A stretch of DNA of 64,000 nt from Marisediminitalea alba (GTDB lineage: Bacteria; Pseudomonadota; Gammaproteobacteria; Enterobacterales; Alteromonadaceae): contig NZ_PVNP01000053.1 in assembly GCF_002993365.1 (NCBI RefSeq), positions 21,955 to 85,954 on the forward strand, in the 5' to 3' direction. Below, in pieces: positions 58,153 through 64,000 of the stretch (position 1 is its first letter; each line of letters begins with the position of its first letter). The notes beneath the pieces were generated by a model. The model saw only the letters and a list, made by a program, of their open reading frames with translations. It made no database searches and had not been told where the DNA came from. A program made the position numbers and the translations under genes.

Positions 58153-59189
58153 GTCTGAGTTTTAAAGCCTTTACTGAGTCTTTTCCGCTGGCCCGTGAGT
58201 TTCGCATTTCACGAGGCGCAAAAACTCAGGCCGATGTGATCACCGTACTGGTAAGCGACGGCCATTATTATGGCTGGGGTGAATCTGTCCCCTATGCCCG
58301 CTATAACGAATCAATCAAATCCGTGTTAGCGCAACTGGAAGACATAAAGGGCGCCTTTGCCAGTGTCTGTGATACCGAGGATTTACTCACCCTGCTACCC
58401 GCTGGATCTGCACGCAATGCGCTGGACGCAGCACTGTGGGATTTAAAAGCCAAGGTAAAGGGTAAATCGGTGGCCAGCCTGGCTAACCTTTATACGGTAC
58501 AGCGTTGTTACACTGCGCAAACCCTTAGCATCGATACGCCAGAGGGGATGAAAAACCAGGCACTGGAAATTAAAAATGCGCCGCTAATTAAAATTAAGCT
58601 GGATGAACATCAGGTGCTGGAACGTCTGGCCGCCATCCACGAAGCCTCACCACAAAGTCGGCTGATTGTGGATGCCAATGAAGGCTGGCAGGTAGCGATG
58701 CTGAATGAATTGCTGCCGGATATGGCTAAGCTTGGTGTTGCGCTAATAGAACAGCCGGTTCCTGCCGAAGCCGATGAGGAACTGGCAGGGCTTAACAGTC
58801 CCGTAATCCTTTGTGCCGATGAATCCTGTCACGTGAGTGCCGATATCGAGCTGCTGGCAAAGTACTATCAGGCGGTCAATATTAAACTGGATAAAACCGG
58901 CGGCTTAACCGAAGCAATTCGCGCTTACCACGCGGCTAAAGAGCACAATCTGCAGATCATGATTGGTTGTATGGTAGGCTCGTCGCTGGCTATGGCGCCA
59001 GCCTATGGCCTGTGCGCGGATGTGCAGTTTGTCGACTTAGACGGGCCGCTACTGGTTGCTCAGGACCGTGCCGATGGCTTTACCTTCGACCAGGGCCGCA
59101 TGATTCAACCGGAGCCTTTCTTGTGGGGCTTGCCGGGGCAATACGGCCAACAAGGCCTTGCCCGCCTGTGGAACGAACTGCCGGATTAA
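58149..59189 (+). CDS. dgcA: Enolase-superfamily dipeptide epimerase/racemase DgcA
   Basis: A 346-residue enolase-superfamily enzyme. The general-base KxK motif is in LIKIKLDE (near residue 152), the metal ligands are Asp in VDANEGW, Glu in LIEQPVP and Asp in CADESCH, and the second base Lys is in NIKLDKTGG. Closest are L-Ala-D/L-Glu epimerases; beside dgcN it is likely to racemise N-acetyl-D-glutamate. It converges on the EVE-domain gene, overlapping it by four bases. Confidence 0.87.
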   Translation: MSLSFKAFTESFPLAREFRISRGAKTQADVITVLVSDGHYYGWGESVPYARYNESIKSVLAQLEDIKGAFASVCDTEDLLTLLPAGSARNALDAALWDLKAKVKGKSVASLANLYTVQRCYTAQTLSIDTPEGMKNQALEIKNAPLIKIKLDEHQVLERLAAIHEASPQSRLIVDANEGWQVAMLNELLPDMAKLGVALIEQPVPAEADEELAGLNSPVILCADESCHVSADIELLAKYYQAVNIKLDKTGGLTEAIRAYHAAKEHNLQIMIGCMVGSSLAMAPAYGLCADVQFVDLDGPLLVAQDRADGFTFDQGRMIQPEPFLWGLPGQYGQQGLARLWNELPD

Positions 59190-59656
59190 AGCTGACGTCC
59201 GGCCAGCTCGTTTAAAATGTGCCATTCGCTTTCTGTTACCGGCATTACAGACAAGCGATGGCCTTTTTTCACCAGTCCCAATTCGGTAATTTGCGGGCAG
59301 TCTTTAATCATACCCAGCGGTAGCACGCGGGCAAACTTGCTCACGTACTTTACATCCACACTAAACCAGCGCGGCTTGTCAGGCGTTGCTTTCGGATCGT
59401 AATAGTCCGACTCCGGATCAAACTGGGTTGCATCGGGATAACCGGCTTTAACTACCTCGGCAATACCTGCAATACCCACCGTTTTACAACTGGAGTGATA
59501 AAAAAACACCTTATCCCCCACGCTAACCTCATCGCGCAGGAAATTACGCGCCTGATAGTTACGCACCCCGTCCCATGGCTCGGTTTGGTCAGGTCGTTGA
59601 GCCAGGTGGTCGATACCAAACACGTCCGGTTCCGATTTAAACAGCCAGTAACGCAT
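59186..59656 (-). CDS. EVE domain-containing protein
   Basis: A 156-residue protein consisting of one EVE (PUA-like) domain: MRYWLFKSEPDVFGIDHLAQ, WDGVRNYQARNFLRD, GDKVFFYHSSCKTVGIAGIA, YYDPKATPDKPRWFSVDVKY. EVE domains bind modified bases in RNA or DNA. I use ATG 59656, which opens the domain and follows GGAGAAGC, rather than an upstream start at 59707. It is monocistronic; nearby genes do not suggest its target. Confidence 0.9.
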   Translation of the reverse strand: MRYWLFKSEPDVFGIDHLAQRPDQTEPWDGVRNYQARNFLRDEVSVGDKVFFYHSSCKTVGIAGIAEVVKAGYPDATQFDPESDYYDPKATPDKPRWFSVDVKYVSKFARVLPLGMIKDCPQITELGLVKKGHRLSVMPVTESEWHILNELAGRQL

Positions 59657-59772
59657 GAATGCTTCTCCGTAGTTATCCGGCGCAGAGTATAAGTCACCGG
59701 GAACCACAATTCAGCCCTTGAGAAAGGGGAAAAGCGCACAACATATAAGAAATAGCTTATAGGAGTAAAATC

Positions 59773-60207
59773 ATGAGTGCTATTCATATCGTTTGCCCCC
59801 ATTGTCAGGGGCTCAATCGCAGTCCGGCAGAGCGTTTAAGTGACAACCCGGTGTGTGGCAAGTGCAAACAGGGCCTGTTACCCGCCCACCCTATCGATTT
59901 AAAACAGGCGGATTTTGCGCGCTTTATCGAGAAATCAGACCTTCCGGTGATTGTGGATTTTTGGGCCGACTGGTGTGGCCCCTGTAAAATGATGGCCCCG
60001 GCATTTGCCCAGGCTGCTCAACAGTTACAAGGTAAAGCCATCTTTGCCAAGGTCGATACCGAATCTAACCCCATGTTAAGTCAGCAATTTACTATTCGCA
60101 GCATTCCCAGCCTGTTAGTGTTTAAACAAGGCCGTGAAGTCAACCGCCAGGCCGGTGCGATGCCAGCCGGACAGCTTATCCAGTGGGCACAGCAGGTAAT
60201 TCGTTAA
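59773..60207 (+). CDS. trxC: Thioredoxin 2 (TrxC)
   Basis: A 144-residue thioredoxin. It has the N-terminal zinc-binding extension of TrxC (CPHC at 9-12 and CGKC at 28-31) and the catalytic WCGPC motif near 66-70. It reduces disulfides in the cytoplasm and is linked to oxidative stress in other bacteria. The start ATG 59773 is preceded by TAGGAG. Probably its own unit. Confidence 0.94.
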   Translation: MSAIHIVCPHCQGLNRSPAERLSDNPVCGKCKQGLLPAHPIDLKQADFARFIEKSDLPVIVDFWADWCGPCKMMAPAFAQAAQQLQGKAIFAKVDTESNPMLSQQFTIRSIPSLLVFKQGREVNRQAGAMPAGQLIQWAQQVIR

Positions 60208-60329
60208 CCGGCTGTATTTTTATTGTGCAATTTGCTTCACGGTTGTGAGCTGTAAATACTGACTTAGCTATTTTCGCCTGCGGATGTTTGCTATAATTCA
60301 GCCGTTTTCACAACCCTCTGAAGAATTCC

Positions 60330-62528
60330 ATGCAAGCAACCATAAAAGCCGATCGCGGCCTGTTTTCTTATCCTAAATACTGGGCACACTGCTACGGTAG
60401 CGCGCCTTTTTTACCCATGTCGCGGGCCGAAATGGACGAACTGGGCTGGGATAGCTGCGACATTATTCTGGTCACTGGCGACGCTTATGTCGATCACCCC
60501 AGTTTTGGTATGGCGATCATCGGGCGCTTGCTGGAAGCACACGGTTACCGGGTGGGCATTATTGCCCAGCCTGACTGGCAGAATAAAAACGACTTTATGA
60601 AGCTGGGCAAGCCCAATCTGTATTTTGGTGTGACCGCCGGCAACATGGACTCCATGATTAACCGCTACACCGCCGATAAAAAGCTGCGGCACGACGATGC
60701 TTATACGCCCAACAACGAAGGCGGCAAACGCCCGGACCGGGCGGTAACCGTTTATTCCCAGCGTTGCCGCGAGGCGTATAAAGACGTACCGATTATTATT
60801 GGTGGTATTGAAGCCAGCCTGCGCCGTATTGCCCACTACGACTACTGGTCGGAAAAAGTGCGTCGCTCAGTGCTGTTTGATGCCAAGGCCGACTTATTGA
60901 TGTTCGGTAACGCTGAGCGTCCACTGGTGGAAGTGACTCATCGACTGGCCGCTGGCGAAGCCATTAGTGATATTACCGATGTGCGGGGCACTGCCATTAT
61001 TGTTAAACAACCCTTGCCAGAATGGCAGGGCGTTGACTCAACGTCACTCGACCGCCCCGGCAAAATTGATCCTATCCCCAGCCCCTACATCATGGAGCCG
61101 GACTGCGAGGGTGAAAACGAAAATAAAAACAGTCAGCCGGTTACCGAAGCGAAAGCCCAGCCAATTGTGGTACAACCGGCCGAGCGCCGTAAACCCTGGG
61201 AACAGGTCTATGTAAAATTACCGGCATTTGAAGTCGTGCGCGATAACAAAACCCTGTATGCCCATGCTAACCGCATTCTTCATCAGGAAACCAATCCGGG
61301 TTGTGCCCGGGCGCTGTTGCAGCGCCACGGCGATCGGCACATTTGGATCAATCCGCCGGCCATGCCGCTGGAAACCGAAGAAATGGACGCGGTGTTCGAT
61401 TTACCCTATCAACGTGTGCCCCACCCGGCCTACGGCAAAGCAAAGATCCCGGCTTACGATATGATCCGCTTTTCGGTTAATATTATGCGTGGCTGCTTTG
61501 GTGGTTGTACCTTCTGTTCCATCACTGAGCACGAAGGACGTATAATTCAGAGCCGCTCAGAAGACTCGATTATTCGTGAAATTGAACAGATCCGCGATAC
61601 GGTACCCGGCTTCACCGGGGTCATTTCAGATCTGGGGGGCCCTACGGCCAACATGTACCGCCTGCGCTGTAAGAGTGCCAAAGCAGAAGCAACCTGTCGT
61701 CGACCGTCCTGTGTGTACCCGTCTATCTGTGCCCACATGGATACCGACCATAAACCGACTATTGATTTGTATCGTCGGGCCCGGGATTTACCCGGCATCA
61801 AGAAAATTCTGATAGCTTCGGGCGTGCGTTACGACTTAGCCATTGAAGATCCAAACTACGTTAAGGAGCTGGCCAAGCACCACGTTGGCGGTTATTTGAA
61901 AATTGCTCCGGAGCATACCGAAGATGGCCCGTTAAGCAAGATGATGAAACCGGGCATGGGCACTTATTATCGCTTTAAAGAGTTGTTTGATAAGTATTCC
62001 AAAGAAGCGGGCAAGGAACAGTACCTTATTCCTTATTTTATCGCCTCGCATCCTGGTACCACTGATGAAGACATGCTGGCGCTGGCTATCTGGCTGAAAG
62101 AAAATCGCTTTAAGCTCGACCAGGTACAAAACTTCTATCCGTCGCCAATGGCAACGGCCACCACGCTGTATCACACCGAGGTTAATTCGCTGCGTAAGGT
62201 GAAAAAAGACAGCGAGTCCGTGCCGTCGGCGAAAGGTGAAATTCACCGTCGCTTACATAAAGCCATGCTGCGTTATCACGATCCTAAAAACTTTGCGCAA
62301 ATTCGTAAAGCGCTGGTCAAAATGGGCCGGGAAGATCTTATCGGCCGTGGCCCGCAACATCTGGTGCCACCTGAGTCAGCCAGCGAAAAACGCCAGAAGG
62401 CCGGCAAGGCCCGCCGTGGCGAGCGCGCGATGACCAAACATACCGGCTTTAAAAATGCAGCGAGTCCGAATCCGCGTGGCAAAAAGCGGCCGTTTAAAGC
62501 CAAACGCAATGACCAGCAAAGTCACTGA
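60330..62528 (+). CDS. ygiQ: YgiQ family radical SAM protein
   Basis: A 732-residue radical SAM enzyme. It has an N-terminal B12-binding-like or UPF0313 domain, the 4Fe-4S cluster motif CFGGCTFC with Cys389, Cys393 and Cys396, and a C-terminal DUF3362 region. The reaction is unknown. The C-terminal tail after about residue 680 is basic and low complexity ([20 protein letters not shown]), which could bind RNA. It ends in a strong terminator and follows trxC after 122 bases. Confidence 0.94.
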   Translation: MQATIKADRGLFSYPKYWAHCYGSAPFLPMSRAEMDELGWDSCDIILVTGDAYVDHPSFGMAIIGRLLEAHGYRVGIIAQPDWQNKNDFMKLGKPNLYFGVTAGNMDSMINRYTADKKLRHDDAYTPNNEGGKRPDRAVTVYSQRCREAYKDVPIIIGGIEASLRRIAHYDYWSEKVRRSVLFDAKADLLMFGNAERPLVEVTHRLAAGEAISDITDVRGTAIIVKQPLPEWQGVDSTSLDRPGKIDPIPSPYIMEPDCEGENENKNSQPVTEAKAQPIVVQPAERRKPWEQVYVKLPAFEVVRDNKTLYAHANRILHQETNPGCARALLQRHGDRHIWINPPAMPLETEEMDAVFDLPYQRVPHPAYGKAKIPAYDMIRFSVNIMRGCFGGCTFCSITEHEGRIIQSRSEDSIIREIEQIRDTVPGFTGVISDLGGPTANMYRLRCKSAKAEATCRRPSCVYPSICAHMDTDHKPTIDLYRRARDLPGIKKILIASGVRYDLAIEDPNYVKELAKHHVGGYLKIAPEHTEDGPLSKMMKPGMGTYYRFKELFDKYSKEAGKEQYLIPYFIASHPGTTDEDMLALAIWLKENRFKLDQVQNFYPSPMATATTLYHTEVNSLRKVKKDSESVPSAKGEIHRRLHKAMLRYHDPKNFAQIRKALVKMGREDLIGRGPQHLVPPESASEKRQKAGKARRGERAMTKHTGFKNAASPNPRGKKRPFKAKRNDQQSH

Positions 62529-62534
62529 TGAATC

Positions 62535-62557
62535 GGGCGGGTTTTCCCGCCCTTTTT
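62535..62557 (+). terminator. Terminator of ygiQ
   Basis: GGGCGGG and CCCGCCC pair around TTTT and are followed by TTTTT. Confidence 0.92.
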
Positions 62558-62663
62558 GATGATCCACACCAAAACCATGACCTGAATCAAGGTAACATCG
62601 AGGCTGTCAAAGTAGACTTAAGTGAGTGGAAAGGCCACTGTTAACAACCAGATAAGAGCTACT

Positions 62664-62915
62664 ATGACTATTGAAAAACATGATCTCGTCCATGAATTCC
62701 CTGATCATCAGCACACTATTCGTCATTTAAAAATGAATGACCGCCATTTCGCCAGATTATTTGAACAATACAACGAACTCGACAGCCTTATTCACAAAAT
62801 GGAAGAAGGCGCAGAGCCAACGTCGGACGATATTTTAAACGAGAAGAAAGCCGAGCGAGTGCAGCTAAAGGACGCTCTGTTTATGTTTATCAAAGAAGCA
62901 GAAGCTGTTAGTTAA
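62664..62915 (+). CDS. DUF465 (YdcH) family small protein
   Basis: An 83-residue, entirely helical protein with the DUF465 pattern (HTIRHLKMNDRHFARLFEQY, NELDSLIHKMEEGAEPTSDD). ATG 62664 follows AAGAG; the open frame extends upstream without a site. It is probably a short coiled coil of unknown function. A terminator follows. Confidence 0.85.
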   Translation: MTIEKHDLVHEFPDHQHTIRHLKMNDRHFARLFEQYNELDSLIHKMEEGAEPTSDDILNEKKAERVQLKDALFMFIKEAEAVS

Positions 62916-62953
62916 TTTGAATTAATTCTAAAAAAGTAACACCCAACCGTTCG

Positions 62954-62980
62954 CCGGAGTATTCTTGCTCCGGTTTTTTT
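62954..62980 (+). terminator. Terminator of the DUF465 gene
   Basis: CCGGAG (62954-62959) and CTCCGG (62968-62973) followed by a seven-base T-run. Confidence 0.9.
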
Positions 62981-63090
62981 ATTGGTGAATAAACATTCTC
63001 CCCCCGTTATCAATCTGGCATTTGGTGATTCGAAAGCACCAAAAAACGAAGAGACGTTGCCATCCCTTCGCTTTTACCATTGGGCTTCGG

Positions 63091-63477
63091 TTACTTACCG
63101 GTTGTCATACTTACGCTGATCTCAACGGGCACATCACGACTGGCAGTAACGTCCTTAATTTCGATAATCGCATTAGGATACGTGTACTTTTTCAGCAGTG
63201 TATAGGTGTCGCTGGCACCATAGTAACGGGCAAAGGCAGCGAGTTGCATACCATTACAAACCAGCCCGTTAGCCAATACTTTATAAGTCGACGTATTTAT
63301 TCTGCTTAAGGGTGTCAGTTCTCTTACGGCCTGCCGCAACCCGGAACGATCATCCTCAGCCGCATTTCTGCACACTGAAATAAGGTCTTCCTCAAGTTCT
63401 TTGGGATATCCTTCGGCCATGGCGGTGCCACATACTGCTGATAGCGATAACACCGTCAGGCTAACAGGTAATACCAA
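63091..63477 (-). CDS. DUF3718 family secreted protein, 5' end replaced by IS sequence
   Basis: A 128-residue frame with the hydrophobic and cleavage part of a signal peptide (VLPVSLTVLSLSAVCGTAMA) but no basic n-region, then a mature domain with Cys pairs (SVCRNAAEDD, GLVCNGMQLAAFARYY) that fits DUF3718. The only start in frame is a TTG at 63477 that lies inside the IS630-family element beginning at about 63469. The original start therefore seems to have been lost to the insertion, and expression would depend on the IS sequence. Confidence 0.6.
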   Translation of the reverse strand: MVLPVSLTVLSLSAVCGTAMAEGYPKELEEDLISVCRNAAEDDRSGLRQAVRELTPLSRINTSTYKVLANGLVCNGMQLAAFARYYGASDTYTLLKKYTYPNAIIEIKDVTASRDVPVEISVSMTTGK

Positions 63478-64000
63478 TTGACTTAAAAGTTTGATCTAAT
63501 GGCGCTATTCATATTTGAGTGATTTTCATATGCATACAGCCGACGACTTTAAACAACTAGCAAAGCATACCTCCAACGGGCGACTGCGTACCCGCTATTT
63601 AGCGTTATATCATTTCAAAAAAGGGGAAACGCGTACTCAGATAGCCGCTTACCTTGGGGTTGCCAGAGGCAGTGTTAATACGTGGGTATCCAACTACCTG
63701 GCTTACGGACTTGAAGGCCTGCAATCCAAACCTAGCCCGGGTAGACCCTGCCAGCTCTCCGTCTCTCAGCGAGAACAGGTCGCACATTTTATCGAAGAAA
63801 ACGCGGTCAAAAAGGAGGGAGGTCGTTTGATTGCACAGGATGTACGACAATACATTAGCGACACCTTCCAAATCGACTATCAGTTGCGAAACGTCTACCG
63901 CGTCATGGATGCGCTCGGTTTCAGTTGGATAACCAGTCGCTCTAAACACCCTAAACAATCACAGCAAACCCAAGATACTTTTAAAAAACTTCCAGTTGGA
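63469..64000 (+). mobile_element. IS630-family element, left end (partial)
   Basis: The likely left boundary is TA|ATACCAATTGACTTAAAAG at 63469, given the TA target of this family and the point at which the DUF3718 frame loses its start. The transposase gene begins at 63530 and the element runs off the window, so the right end and target duplication cannot be seen. Confidence 0.6.
63530..64000 (+). CDS. IS630 family transposase, N-terminal part
   Basis: An uninterrupted frame of 157 codons from ATG 63530 to the end of the window. It has the helix-turn-helix region of IS630 transposases (KGETRTQIAAYLGVARGSVN, followed by TWVSNYLAYGLEGLQSKP), the linker SPGRP and the second domain (QDVRQYISDTFQIDY, NVYRVMDALGFSW). 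The DDE catalytic domain lies beyond the window. A minus-strand frame over the same bases is a shadow. Confidence 0.9.
   Translation, partial: MHTADDFKQLAKHTSNGRLRTRYLALYHFKKGETRTQIAAYLGVARGSVNTWVSNYLAYGLEGLQSKPSPGRPCQLSVSQREQVAHFIEENAVKKEGGRLIAQDVRQYISDTFQIDYQLRNVYRVMDALGFSWITSRSKHPKQSQQTQDTFKKLPVG

Noticed and set aside
63605..63958. Minus-strand gene of 117 residues
   Set aside because: It lies wholly opposite the IS630 transposase frame, which has clear family motifs; the minus frame has none.

Overview
The window looks like chromosomal DNA of a marine gammaproteobacterium of the order Alteromonadales, most likely Alteromonadaceae. The basis is the gene content and order: a monomeric isocitrate dehydrogenase, rluE-mnmA-hflD-purB-roxA, ppsA/ppsR, smpB/ratA/ratB beside ssrA, a TonB-dependent receptor next to a TPR-sulfotransferase, and several small families typical of this order (DUF2789, DUF2805, DUF3718, DUF465). 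This is inference from families; no 16S gene is present.

Layout. 1-2.5 kb: two lipoproteins (one cut by the window edge) and an unrecognised protein. 2.6-12.5 kb: icd on the minus strand, then rluE, mnmA, hflD, purB, a membrane nucleotidyl cyclase, roxA and a GNAT acetyltransferase on the plus strand. 12.1-18.3 kb: DUF4826 and YdiJ on minus, then DUF2892, a GGDEF-EAL protein and a small membrane protein on plus. 18.4-24.1 kb: a methyltransferase, a complete IS4-family element inserted exactly in the ppsA terminator, ppsA and divergent ppsR. 24.1-31.6 kb: TPR-sulfotransferase, TonB receptor, BCCT transporter and a MarR regulator. 31.6-35.6 kb: ratB, ratA, smpB, a hydrolase, an orphan XdhC-like protein and ssrA (tmRNA). 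35.6-38.0 kb: a small AT-rich integrated island bounded by a 20-bp copy of the ssrA 3' end, encoding a nucleotidyltransferase-fold protein with two small charged proteins, followed by three 150-bp tandem repeats. 38-43.1 kb: DsbA-like oxidoreductase, DUF2789, chemotaxis receptor, DUF2805, a frameshifted GST, and a DUF3307-SatD pair with repeated operator-like sites. 43.1-51.5 kb: HupE, a lipoprotein adenine deaminase homologue, photolyase, a retropepsin-like protease, a secreted GKPPFKR-repeat protein, patatin and DUF445. 51.8-55.8 kb: a collagen-like duplicated lipoprotein, a strongly structured noncoding stretch, a BNR-repeat protein and DUF3859. 56-64 kb: adenine deaminase, dgcN-dgcA, an EVE-domain protein, trxC, ygiQ, DUF465, a DUF3718 protein whose 5' end is cut by an IS630-family element, and the start of that element's transposase.

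How the genes work together. Trans-translation (ssrA and smpB) sits beside the RatA/RatB pair. PpsA and PpsR form the PEP synthase enzyme-regulator pair. mnmA, rluE, roxA and ygiQ belong to translation and RNA or ribosome modification. dgcN and dgcA overlap and form a D-glutamate catabolic pair. The accessory signals most worth a look are the ssrA island with its nucleotidyltransferase and flanking repeats, the structured intergenic region at 53.9-54.2 kb, the GKPPFKR-repeat secreted protein, the IS4 insertion that splits the ppsA terminator, and a hairpin hiding the ribosome binding site of the cyclase gene.
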